A stretch of DNA of 58,473 bases from NCBI RefSeq assembly GCF_018614415.1, contig NZ_JAGGOO010000019.1, forward strand, positions 1-58,473. Reading direction: 5' to 3'. The position numbers and the translations under genes are program-made. Below the pieces are notes generated by a model, which saw nothing but the letters and a program-made list of their open reading frames with translations, ran no database searches and was not told the origin of the DNA. Shown piece after piece: positions 49,075 to 57,083 of this stretch. How positions within the stretch are numbered: position 1 is the stretch's first letter; each line of letters opens with the position of its first letter. Source of the DNA: Streptomyces sp. ISL-12. GTDB taxonomy: Bacteria; Actinomycetota; Actinomycetes; Streptomycetales; Streptomycetaceae.

Positions 49075-49970
49075 TCACCAAGGAGGCCACCACGGCCGCC
49101 CCCGCCGCCGAGCGGGCCGCCCCCGCCCCGCCGCGCCCGGCGAAGAAGGAGGGCCCCGCCTGGGACCAGATCCCCCGCTGGCAGATCTACCTCCCGCTCG
49201 GGATCTACCTCGTCTTCACCCTCATCCCGTTCTACTGGATCCTGCTCTTCTCCCTGCGCCCGGCCGGCTCCACCTCGCTGGTGCCCTGGCCGATGACCTT
49301 CGACCACTTCGAGAAGGTCTGGACGGAGCGCAACTTCGGCACCTACTTCGGCAACAGCGTCCTGGTCGGCGTCGCCACCCTGGTGATGACCACGGTCGTC
49401 GCCCTGGCCGGCGGCTACGCCCTCGCCCGGTTCGACTTCAGGATCAAGCGGGGCTTCATGCTCGCCCTGCTCTGCTCCCAGTTCGTGCCCGGCGCGCTGC
49501 TCCTCGTGCCGCTCTTCGAGATCTTCGCCGAACTCCAGATGATCAACTCCCTCGGCAGCGTCATCATCGCCGAGACGGTCTTCCAGCTGCCGCTGTCGAT
49601 GATCCTGATCAGCAACTTCATCAAGAACGTGCCGTACTCCCTGGAGGAGGCGGCCTGGGTCGACGGCTGCGGGCGGATGCGGGCCTTCCGGATCGTCGTC
49701 CTGCCGCTGCTGCGGCCCGGTCTGATCGCGGTGGGTTCCTTCGCCTTCGTGCACTCCTGGAACCACTTCCTGTTCGCCCTGATGTTCCTCAACAACCAGG
49801 ACAAGCAGACCATCCCGGTCGGCCTCAACTCCCTGATGAGCGCGGACAGCGTCGACCTCGGCGCGCTCGCCGCCGGCGGCATCATCGCGGCCGTCCCGGT
49901 CGTCATCGTCTTCGCCTTCATCCAGAAGTGGCTGATCACGGGCTTCAGCGCCGGGGCGGTGAAGGGCTGA
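49071..49970 (+). CDS. ABC sugar permease (MalG-type) of the pectin gene run
   Basis: A 299-residue CUT1 permease with an Ala/Pro-rich cytoplasmic N-terminus of about 40 residues, six hydrophobic segments and coupling loop LEEAAWVDGCGRMRAFRIVVL. It ends ...GFSAGAVKG, the usual MalG-type C-terminus. The TGA overlaps the ATG of the following micro-ORF (TGATG). Confidence 0.9.
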   Translation: MITKEATTAAPAAERAAPAPPRPAKKEGPAWDQIPRWQIYLPLGIYLVFTLIPFYWILLFSLRPAGSTSLVPWPMTFDHFEKVWTERNFGTYFGNSVLVGVATLVMTTVVALAGGYALARFDFRIKRGFMLALLCSQFVPGALLLVPLFEIFAELQMINSLGSVIIAETVFQLPLSMILISNFIKNVPYSLEEAAWVDGCGRMRAFRIVVLPLLRPGLIAVGSFAFVHSWNHFLFALMFLNNQDKQTIPVGLNSLMSADSVDLGALAAGGIIAAVPVVIVFAFIQKWLITGFSAGAVKG

Positions 49971-50068
49971 TGAGACGGGGACCGGCCGACCCGCGCACCA
50001 TCCACCACACCTACGGCTTCGCCGGCGAGCGTGACCTGACCGCCGGCACCGCGGGGAGGGTCTCATGA
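49970..50068 (+). CDS. Micro-ORF of 32 residues coupled on both sides
   Basis: ATG at 49970 overlaps the permease stop by one base (TGATG) and its TGA at 50066-50068 overlaps the next gene's ATG (ATGA). The peptide is MRRGPADPRTIHHTYGFAGE followed by RDLTAGTAGRVS: basic, hydrophilic, no membrane segment. It fills the gap between two coupled genes exactly, so it may exist to carry ribosomes across, be a small functional protein, or be a gene remnant. GGGGAGGG at 50052-50059 in its tail is the ribosome binding site of the next gene. Confidence 0.5.
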   Translation: MRRGPADPRTIHHTYGFAGERDLTAGTAGRVS

Positions 50069-51210
50069 GCGCACCCCTGCCCGTCGTCCTCGCCGGCGCC
50101 CGCGGGCACGGCCGCTGGCATCTCGCCAACCTCCGCCGCCTGGAGCGGGCGGGCCGCGTCCGGCTGGCCGGCCTCTGCGAGCTGACCCCCCTGACGGAGG
50201 GAGAGTACGGCGGTGAACTCCCCGCCCAGTCCGCCGACTTCGGTGCCCTCCTCGACACCACCGGCGCCCGGGTCGCCGTCGTCTGCACGCCGATCCCCAC
50301 CCACACCGACCTCGCGCTGACCGCCGCCCGCCGGGGCGTGCACCTGCTCCTGGAGAAGCCCCCGGCACCGTCGTTCGCGGAGTTCCGCCGGATGGCCGAC
50401 GGGGTCGCCGAGGCGGGCGTCGCCTGCCAGATCGGGTTCCAGTCGCTGGGCTCGCACGCGGTGCCCGCCGTCCGGGAGCTGATCGCCGACGGCGCGGTCG
50501 GCGAGGTCACCGGCATCGGCGGGGCCGGCGCCTGGGTGCGCGACGAGGCGTACTTCCGGCGTTCGCCCTGGGCCGGACGGCGCCGCATGGACGACGGCAC
50601 CGACGTGGTCGACGGGGCGCTGACCAACCCCCTCGCGCACGCCGTCGCCACCGCCCTGACCCTCGGCGGCGCCACCCGCGACCAGGACGTCGCCGCCGTC
50701 GAGACCGAACTGCACCGCGCCAACGACATCGAGGCCGACGACACCTCCTGCGTCCGCGTCACCGCCCCGACGGGCCTGCGGATCACCGTCGCCGCCACCC
50801 TGTGCGCCGAACGCGCCGCCGAACCGTACGTCCTGGTGCACGGCACCCGCGGCCGGATCACCTTCTGGTACAAGCAGGACCGCGTCCTGATCCAGCGCGC
50901 CGGCCACGGCCCCGAGGAGCACGAGCACGGCCGCACCGACCTGCTGGAGAACCTCCTCGACCACCTGGCGGACGGCACCGATCTGCTGGTCACCCCCGAC
51001 GGCACCGGCGCCTTCATGCGGGTCGTCGAGGCGATCCGCCGGGCCCCCGACCCCCGACCGCTGCCCGAGACGGCCTGGCACCGGATCGCCGCCGAGGCCC
51101 GCCGGGTGGTCCCCGGCGTCGACGCCCTGGTCGAGTCCGCCGCCGGCACCCTCTCCCTCTACTCCGAACTCGGCGCCCCCTGGGCCGCCAAGGAGGTGAC
51201 CGCCCGATGA
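50065..51210 (+). CDS. Gfo/Idh/MocA family oxidoreductase
   Basis: A 381-residue NAD(P)-dependent dehydrogenase. N-terminal Rossmann fold (VVLAGARGHGRWHLANLRRL), the EKP motif in LLLEKPPAPS, and a C-terminal alpha/beta domain with a His in LTNPLAHAVATALTLGG. Family members oxidise sugars and sugar derivatives; Azospirillum L-arabinose 1-dehydrogenase belongs here. With the sugar-acid enzymes upstream and an arabinan-type hydrolase downstream, a sugar 1-dehydrogenase role is plausible but unproven. It overlaps its neighbours by 4 bp on both sides. Confidence 0.85.
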   Translation: MSAPLPVVLAGARGHGRWHLANLRRLERAGRVRLAGLCELTPLTEGEYGGELPAQSADFGALLDTTGARVAVVCTPIPTHTDLALTAARRGVHLLLEKPPAPSFAEFRRMADGVAEAGVACQIGFQSLGSHAVPAVRELIADGAVGEVTGIGGAGAWVRDEAYFRRSPWAGRRRMDDGTDVVDGALTNPLAHAVATALTLGGATRDQDVAAVETELHRANDIEADDTSCVRVTAPTGLRITVAATLCAERAAEPYVLVHGTRGRITFWYKQDRVLIQRAGHGPEEHEHGRTDLLENLLDHLADGTDLLVTPDGTGAFMRVVEAIRRAPDPRPLPETAWHRIAAEARRVVPGVDALVESAAGTLSLYSELGAPWAAKEVTAR

Positions 51211-52052
51211 CCGGCACCGACGCCCCGGTCCTGCGCGTCGCCGGCCGCCCCGTCGCCCGGTACGTCACCCGGCCCGAGCTGCCCGCCCGCCTCTCCCCAC
51301 GCCCCTACCTGCACCCCGTCACCACCCTGGCCGGCACGCCGGTCACCGAGTCCGCGCCCGCCGACCACGCCCACCACCTCGGCGTCGGTGTCGCCGTTCC
51401 CGACGTCGAGGGGCACAACTTCTGGGGCGGGCGCACCTTCGTCCGCGACCGGGGCCCGACCGAGCTGGACAACCACGGCGCCCAGCGGCACACCGCCTTC
51501 CCGCTGTGCGACTCCGACGGGTTCGTCCAGGAGCTGTCCTGGGTCGCCGCCGGCACCGAGCTGCTGCGCGAGCGCCGTACGGTGGCCGCCACCGCGCTCA
51601 CCGACCGGGCCTGGGCCCTGGACCTCACCTTCTCGCTCACCAACATCACCTCCGGCCCGCTCACCCTCGGCAGCCCCGCCACCAACGGCCGCCCCGGCGC
51701 GGCCTACGGCGGCTTCTTCTGGCGGGCCCGCAAGGAGGACGCGGCGCCGGACGTCCTCACCCCGGACGCCGAGGGCGAGGCCGCCGCGCACGGCCGCCGC
51801 GCCGACTGGCTCGCCCTGGTCGGCGCCGGCTGGTCGCTGGTGTTCGCCGGGGCCACCGAACGGACCCGCGAGGACCCCTGGTTCGTGCGCACCGAGGAGT
51901 ATCCCGGCGTCGGCTCCTCGCTCGCCCACGCCACCCGGCTGGCGGTCGCCCCGGGCGACACGGCCGTTCGCCGGATCGTCACCGTCGTCGCCGACGGCCG
52001 CCTCGACGCCGACGGCGCCGCGGCCCTCGTACGGAAGGCGGTCAGCCCGTGA
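51207..52052 (+). CDS. PmoA-family (DUF6807) protein
   Basis: A 281-residue cytoplasmic beta-rich protein of the family named PmoA in Pfam (not methane monooxygenase proper). Motifs: YLHPVTTLAGTPVTESAPAD, whose RPYLHPV start is the signature; DHAHHLGVGVAVPDVEGHNFWGG; GRPGAAYGGFFWRARK. The conserved His cluster HAHH may bind metal or substrate. Function is unknown, but it is regularly encoded beside Gfo/Idh oxidoreductases and plant-polysaccharide genes, as here, and is coupled to both neighbours. Confidence 0.82.
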   Translation: MTGTDAPVLRVAGRPVARYVTRPELPARLSPRPYLHPVTTLAGTPVTESAPADHAHHLGVGVAVPDVEGHNFWGGRTFVRDRGPTELDNHGAQRHTAFPLCDSDGFVQELSWVAAGTELLRERRTVAATALTDRAWALDLTFSLTNITSGPLTLGSPATNGRPGAAYGGFFWRARKEDAAPDVLTPDAEGEAAAHGRRADWLALVGAGWSLVFAGATERTREDPWFVRTEEYPGVGSSLAHATRLAVAPGDTAVRRIVTVVADGRLDADGAAALVRKAVSP

Positions 52053-53578
52053 GCAGCAGCAGTACGTACCGCAACCCCGTCCTGAACGCCGACTGGTCCG
52101 ACCCGGACGTCGTGCGCGTCGGCGACGACTTCTACCTGACCGCCTCCAGCTTCGGCCGCGCCCCCGGCCTGCCGCTGCTGCACTCCCGGAACCTGGTCGA
52201 CTGGACCCTGCTCGGCCACGCGCTCGACCGGCTGGAACCGGCGGAGACCTTCGCCGCGCCCCGGCACGACTGCGGCGTCTGGGCCCCGTCCATCCGGCAC
52301 CACGACGACCGCCTCTGGATCTTCTGGGGCGACCCCGACCAGGGGATCTTCCAGGTCAACGCCCCCGACGCCCAGGGCCCGTGGACCCGCCCGCACCTGG
52401 TCAAGGCGGGCAAGGGCCTGATCGACCCCTGCCCGCTGTGGGACGAGGAGACCGGCGAGGCGTACCTCGTGCACGCCTGGGCCCGGTCCCGCTCCGGTAT
52501 CAAGAACCGCCTCACCGGCCACCGCATGCGCCCCGACGGCACCGGCCTGCTCGACGACGGCAAGGTGATCGTCGACGCCGACCGCATCCCCGGCTGGTTC
52601 ACCCTGGAGGGCCCCAAGCTCTACCGGCACGACGGCTGGTTCTGGATCCTCGCGCCCGCCGGGTCGGTGGAGACCGGCTGGCAGGGCGCCTTCCGCTCCC
52701 GCGACTTCTTCGGACCGTACGAGGAACGGATCGTCCTGGAGCAGAAGGACACCGACGTCAACGGCCCCCACCAGGGCGGCTGGGTGCGCACGGCGGCCGG
52801 GGAGGACTGGTTCCTGCACTTCCAGCAGCGGGGGGCGTACGGGAGGGTGGTGCACCTCCAGCCGATGCGCTGGGACCCGGACGGCTGGCCGGTGCTGGGC
52901 GACGACGGCGCGCCCGTCACCGAGCACCGGCGGCCCGCGCTGCCGCCCTCGGCGGGAACACCCGCCACCGACGACGACTTCCCCGGCGGACGGTTCGGCC
53001 CCCAGTGGTCCTGGACCGCCAACCCCCGAGGCGGCTGGACCGTCCCGCACACCGGGGACGGACTGCGGCTGGCCTGCGTCCGCTCGGCCGACGCGCACGA
53101 CCCGCGCAGGCTGCCGAACGTGCTCACCCAGCGGCTGCCCGGCACCCCGTGCGCGGTCGAGGTGGAACTGCGCCTCGACAGCGACGAACCGGGCGCGCGG
53201 GCCGGGCTCGTGGTGCTCGGGGACGCGTTCAGCTGGATCGGGCTCCAGCGGGGCGCGGACGGGGCGGTGCACCTGGTGCACCGGTTCGGCGAGACGGTCG
53301 CGGAGGCGGAACGGGACGCGGCGCACGCGCGGCTCGCCCCCGGGGGCCGGGCCCGGCTGCGGATCGAGATCGGCCCGCACGCGCGCTGCCGCTTCCACGC
53401 CGACACCGGGGACGGCTTCCGCCCCTCGGGGCAGGTCTTCGCCGCCACTCCCTGGCGCTGGGTCGGCGCCCTGCTCGGCCTGTTCGCCGTCGCACCCACC
53501 GGAGAGCAGGCCGCACCCACCGGAGAGCCGGCCGCGGGCACGGCCGACTCCACCGGGTTCCGGATCACCGCCTTGTAA
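52049..53578 (+). CDS. Glycoside hydrolase family 43 protein
   Basis: A 509-residue enzyme with no signal peptide, so intracellular. The five-bladed propeller domain has the GH43 catalytic triad: base D18 (NADWSDPDVV), pKa modulator D126 (GLIDPCPLWDEE) and acid E187 (FTLEGPKLYRH). Residues 310-490 form a concanavalin-like C-terminal domain (GH43_C2 type). Probable activity is an arabinofuranosidase, xylosidase or galactosidase on imported pectin side-chain fragments. Near the C-terminus a 7-residue unit, APTGEQA/APTGEPA, is repeated from a 21-bp duplication. Confidence 0.87.
   Translation: MSSSSTYRNPVLNADWSDPDVVRVGDDFYLTASSFGRAPGLPLLHSRNLVDWTLLGHALDRLEPAETFAAPRHDCGVWAPSIRHHDDRLWIFWGDPDQGIFQVNAPDAQGPWTRPHLVKAGKGLIDPCPLWDEETGEAYLVHAWARSRSGIKNRLTGHRMRPDGTGLLDDGKVIVDADRIPGWFTLEGPKLYRHDGWFWILAPAGSVETGWQGAFRSRDFFGPYEERIVLEQKDTDVNGPHQGGWVRTAAGEDWFLHFQQRGAYGRVVHLQPMRWDPDGWPVLGDDGAPVTEHRRPALPPSAGTPATDDDFPGGRFGPQWSWTANPRGGWTVPHTGDGLRLACVRSADAHDPRRLPNVLTQRLPGTPCAVEVELRLDSDEPGARAGLVVLGDAFSWIGLQRGADGAVHLVHRFGETVAEAERDAAHARLAPGGRARLRIEIGPHARCRFHADTGDGFRPSGQVFAATPWRWVGALLGLFAVAPTGEQAAPTGEPAAGTADSTGFRITAL
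53492..53533 (+). repeat. In-frame 21-bp duplication in the GH43 gene
   Basis: Two consecutive 21-bp units, 53492-53512 and 53513-53533, encode APTGEQA and APTGEPA and differ at one or two bases. They lie in a probable C-terminal loop. Confidence 0.75.
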
Positions 53579-53636
53579 CTCCGTACCCCCGTACCCCCGT
53601 ACCCCCGTACCTCCGTACCTCCTACCTCCGTACGCC
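53579..53636 (+). repeat. CCGTACCCC microsatellite directly after the GH43 stop
   Basis: Starting at the base after TAA, seven or so units of 7-9 bp follow (CCGTACCCC three times, then CCGTACCT twice, CCTACCT, CCGTACGCC). The array fills most of the 72-bp gap before the pectate lyase. Confidence 0.8.
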
Positions 53637-53650
53637 TGTGGGGAGCCGCA

Positions 53651-54700
53651 ATGACGCACTTCCGTAGCAAGCGCTTGCCAGGCGGTGGCAGAACACTGGC
53701 CGCCGTCCTCGGCCTGGTGGCCGCCCTGACCCTCGGGACGCTCGGGGAGGCCCGGGCCGCCGCGGCTGCCCCGCCGGGGACCGACCGCTTCTCCGACCGG
53801 CCGCACGGCTTCGCCTCCCTGGCCGGCGGCACCACGGGCGGCGCGGGCGGCGAGGTCGTCACCGTCACCGACCAGGCCGCGCTGGCCAAGTACGCGGCGG
53901 CCGAGGAGCCGTACGTCATCCGGGTGGCGGGCTCGATCGCCGTGGAGCCGTTCGGCTCGGACATCACGGTCGCCTCCGACAAGACGATCGTCGGCGTCGG
54001 CACGAGCGGCGAGATCGTCCACGGCGAGCTGCACCTGAACCCCGGCACGCACAACGTCGTCATCCGCAACCTGACGATCCGTGACTCCTACGTCGAGGGC
54101 GACTGGGACGGCAAGACCACCGACTTCGACGCGATCCAGATGGACTCCGTCCACCACGTCTGGATCGACCACAACCACTTCACGCACATGGGCGACGGAC
54201 TGCTCGACATCCGCAAGGACAGCCGGTACGTCACCGTCTCCTACAACCGCTTCACCGACCACAACAAGGCGATGGGCATCGGCTGGACGGAGAACACGCG
54301 GACCGAGATCACCATCGACCACAACTGGTTCGCCGGCACCAAGCAGCGCAACCCGTCCGCCGACAACTGCGCCTACGCGCACCTCTACAACAACTACCTG
54401 TCGGCCCAGGTGGCCGACGGCGACCCCGTCTGGACCTACGGGAACTGGGCGCGGGGCGCCACCCGGATGGTCATCGAGAACAGCTACTACGACGGTGTCC
54501 AGCACCCCTACCAGGCGGACGCCACCGCCGAACTGGTGCAGCGCGGCTCGGTGACCGAGAACACCACCGGCCGGCACGACACCTGGGGCGACGCCTTCGA
54601 GCCGGGCGACTTCTACACCTACCGGCTCGACCCGGCGGCGGCCGTCCCGGCACTGGTCGAGCGCTTCTCCGGTCCGCAGCGGCGGATCGGGGTCCACTGA
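53651..54700 (+). CDS. Secreted pectate lyase, polysaccharide lyase family 1
   Basis: A 349-residue enzyme that cleaves polygalacturonate by beta-elimination. The signal peptide runs to about residue 37 (AAVLGLVAALTLGTLGEARA). The parallel beta-helix has VWIDHNHF (170-177), the calcium-region DFDAIQMD, and the catalytic Arg R233 in GTKQRNPSADN. Length is normal for a single-domain PL1. A LacI-type palindrome lies within codons 6-9, and a ribosome binding site GGGGAGCC precedes the ATG. Confidence 0.92.
   Translation: MTHFRSKRLPGGGRTLAAVLGLVAALTLGTLGEARAAAAAPPGTDRFSDRPHGFASLAGGTTGGAGGEVVTVTDQAALAKYAAAEEPYVIRVAGSIAVEPFGSDITVASDKTIVGVGTSGEIVHGELHLNPGTHNVVIRNLTIRDSYVEGDWDGKTTDFDAIQMDSVHHVWIDHNHFTHMGDGLLDIRKDSRYVTVSYNRFTDHNKAMGIGWTENTRTEITIDHNWFAGTKQRNPSADNCAYAHLYNNYLSAQVADGDPVWTYGNWARGATRMVIENSYYDGVQHPYQADATAELVQRGSVTENTTGRHDTWGDAFEPGDFYTYRLDPAAAVPALVERFSGPQRRIGVH
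53667..53678. promoter_or_regulatory. LacI-type palindrome inside the start of the pectate lyase gene
   Basis: GCAAGCGCTTGC is a perfect 12-bp palindrome with the same AAGCGCTT core as the site at 48008-48025. It lies 16-27 bp inside the coding region, where a bound repressor could act as a roadblock. The coding constraint on these codons (SKRL) also permits chance. Confidence 0.5.
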
Positions 54701-54789
54701 CTCCCCCCACGCGTTCAGCACGTCCGTACGTCCAGCACTCCGCTCCACTCCGCTTCATCCAGCCTGATCCAGAAGAAGAGAGCCGACTC

Positions 54790-56148
54790 ATGAAGATCAG
54801 CATGCGCAGCAGCACCGGCAGGCGCCGGACACCGGCCGTCGTCGCCCTGGGGGCCGTACTCGCGCTGACCGCCACCGCCTGCGGGGACGACGGCAGCGGC
54901 ACGGGCGGCAGCGAGGGGGCCGAGGGCAGCGGCAAGGGGGAGATCGTCTTCTGGGACAACAACGGCGGTGTCCGCACCGACATCTGGAAGGAGATCATCG
55001 CCGACTTCGAGAAGGCCAACCCGGACATCGACGTCGAGTACGTCGGCATCGCCTCCACCGAGTACCAGTCGAAGGTCGACACGTCCATCCAGGGCGGCGG
55101 GCTGCCCGACGTCGGCGGGGTCGGCGCGGCCATGCTCGCCGGGTTCGCCGCGCAGAACGCGCTGGAGCCGCTGGACGACCGGCTCGCGGACTCCTCCCTG
55201 AACGGCAAGCTCAACGAGGACATGGTCGAGTCGCTGAAGGCGGCCGGCGGCGGCGACGGCACGCTGTACTCGGTGCCGACCTCCGCCAACAACGGTGTGC
55301 TGTACTACCGCACCGACCTGTTCGAGAAGGCGGGACTGGAGGAGCCCTCGTCCTGGGACGCCTTCTTCGAGGCCGCCGACAAGCTCACCGACGCCGGCGA
55401 CAACGAGTTCGGGTACACCATCCGCGGCGGCGCCGGTTCCGTCGCCCAGGCCCTCGACGCGATGTACGGGCAGTCCGGGATCACCTCCTTCTGGGACGCC
55501 GCCGGGGAGAAGACCACCGTCAACGACCCGAAGAACGTGGCGGCGCTGGAGAAGTACGCCGCGCTCTACAAGAAGGTCACGCCGGCCGCCGACCTCAACA
55601 ACGACTTCACCAAGATGGTCGCCCAGTGGGACTCGGGCACGATCGGCATGCTCAACCACAACCTGGGCTCCTACCAGGACCATGTGAAGGCGTTCGGCGA
55701 GGACAAGTTCCGCGGCATCCCGCAGCCGGTCGGACCCGGCGGCAAGCGGGTGCAGGTCTCCAACCCGGTCGACGGGCTCGGCGTGTTCAAGAGCTCCAAG
55801 AACAAGGAGGCGGCCTGGAAGTTCATCGAGTACGCCGTCTCGCACGAGGCGAACTCGAAGTTCAACGAGTCGGCGGGCCAGGTGCCGGCCAACACCGACG
55901 CGGCGAAGGACGGGTGGGTCTCGGAGTCGGAGCCGACGAAGCTGGCCGCCCAGGCGCTGTCGGACGGTTCGACGACGATCGTGCAGCTGCCGTACTACCT
56001 GCCGGACTGGAACACGATCTCCAAGGCCGACAACGAGCCGAACTTCCAGAAGGTGCTGCTCGGCAAGATGAGCGCGAAGGACTTCCTGGACACGGTGGCC
56101 GACCAGCTCAACGAGGCGCAGGCCGAGTGGAACGAGCAGAAGGGGTAG
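54790..56148 (+). CDS. Sugar-binding lipoprotein of the pectin ABC transporter
   Basis: A 452-residue family-1 solute-binding protein with lipobox LTATAC (Cys31), a Gly/Ser/Glu-rich tether and a two-lobed binding domain (GEIVFWDNNGGVRTDIWKEI in part, core FWDNNGGVR; YSVPTSANNGVLYYRTDLFEKAG, core NNGVLYYRTDLFEKAG). It is 89 bp after the pectate lyase and 5.7 kb from the permeases it most likely serves. The probable ligands are pectin-derived oligosaccharides. AAGAAGAGAG precedes the ATG. Confidence 0.88.
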   Translation: MKISMRSSTGRRRTPAVVALGAVLALTATACGDDGSGTGGSEGAEGSGKGEIVFWDNNGGVRTDIWKEIIADFEKANPDIDVEYVGIASTEYQSKVDTSIQGGGLPDVGGVGAAMLAGFAAQNALEPLDDRLADSSLNGKLNEDMVESLKAAGGGDGTLYSVPTSANNGVLYYRTDLFEKAGLEEPSSWDAFFEAADKLTDAGDNEFGYTIRGGAGSVAQALDAMYGQSGITSFWDAAGEKTTVNDPKNVAALEKYAALYKKVTPAADLNNDFTKMVAQWDSGTIGMLNHNLGSYQDHVKAFGEDKFRGIPQPVGPGGKRVQVSNPVDGLGVFKSSKNKEAAWKFIEYAVSHEANSKFNESAGQVPANTDAAKDGWVSESEPTKLAAQALSDGSTTIVQLPYYLPDWNTISKADNEPNFQKVLLGKMSAKDFLDTVADQLNEAQAEWNEQKG

Positions 56149-56263
56149 CACCGGCTTTCACCGTCGGACGGTCCGTGGTGCGCGGGGTGCGGGCCGTCCG
56201 CGGTCGCTCGCGCACCCCGCGCCCCCGGGCGGCTCGCCGCTCACCCCTCTGGAAGGAACCGGA

Positions 56264-57055
56264 GTGTCAGTCAGCCGAAGACAAGTCACCTCGGCCGCCC
56301 TCGCCGCCGTCCCCCTGGCCCTCGCCGCCACGGGCACCGCGCAGGCCGGCGGCCGTCGTCCCCGCACCCTCCACATCGCCGGGGACTCCACCGCCGCGCA
56401 GAAGTACGCCGACGCCGCGCCCGAGACCGGGTGGGGGATGGCCGCCCCCTTCTTCCTGCGCGCGGACCTCGCCGTCGCCAACCACGCCGTCAACGGGCGC
56501 AGTTCCAAGAGCTTCGTGGACGAGGGACGGCTCGACGCCGTGTTCTCGGTGGTCCGGCCCGGCGACTTCCTGCTGATCCAGTTCGCGCACAACGACGAGA
56601 AGAGCGAGGACCCCACCCGCTGGACCGAGCCCTGGACGACGTACCAGGAGTATCTGCGGCTGTACGTCGACGGGGCTCGGGCGCGGGGTGTCCGGCCGGT
56701 GCTCGCCACCCCCGTCGAGCGGCGCCGGTTCGACGCGGCGGGGACCGCGCTGCCGAGCCACGGGGAGTACCCGGCGGCCATGCGGGCGCTCGCCGCCGAG
56801 GAGGGCGTGGCGCTGCTGGACGTCCAGGCGCTGTCGCTGGCGCTGTGGCAGCGGCTCGGCGTGGAGAGGACCAAGACGTACTTCAACTGGACCGCCACCG
56901 AGCAGGACAACACCCACTTCAACCCGCCCGGCGCGATCGAGGTGGCCCGGCTCGTGGTGCGGGAACTGCTGCGCACCCGGGTGCTGGGACACCGTGACGC
57001 GCGCCGCCTGGACGCGGAGATCCCCGCGTCCTGGATCAGCTGGCCCGAAGCCTGA
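56264..57055 (+). CDS. Secreted rhamnogalacturonan acetylesterase-like SGNH hydrolase
   Basis: A 263-residue esterase with a twin-arginine-like signal (VSRRQVTSAALAAVPLALA). SGNH blocks: I, LHIAGDSTAAQ (nucleophile S42); II/III, NHAVNGRSSKSF and LIQFAHNDEKSE; V, EQDNTHFNPPGA with the catalytic Asp-His. These are those of rhamnogalacturonan acetylesterases (CE12). Removing acetyl groups exposes pectin to the lyases encoded on either side. GTG 56264 is behind GGAAGGA. Confidence 0.88.
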   Translation: MSVSRRQVTSAALAAVPLALAATGTAQAGGRRPRTLHIAGDSTAAQKYADAAPETGWGMAAPFFLRADLAVANHAVNGRSSKSFVDEGRLDAVFSVVRPGDFLLIQFAHNDEKSEDPTRWTEPWTTYQEYLRLYVDGARARGVRPVLATPVERRRFDAAGTALPSHGEYPAAMRALAAEEGVALLDVQALSLALWQRLGVERTKTYFNWTATEQDNTHFNPPGAIEVARLVVRELLRTRVLGHRDARRLDAEIPASWISWPEA

Positions 57056-57083
57056 CACGACGTATCCGAGGAGAGCCGCACAC

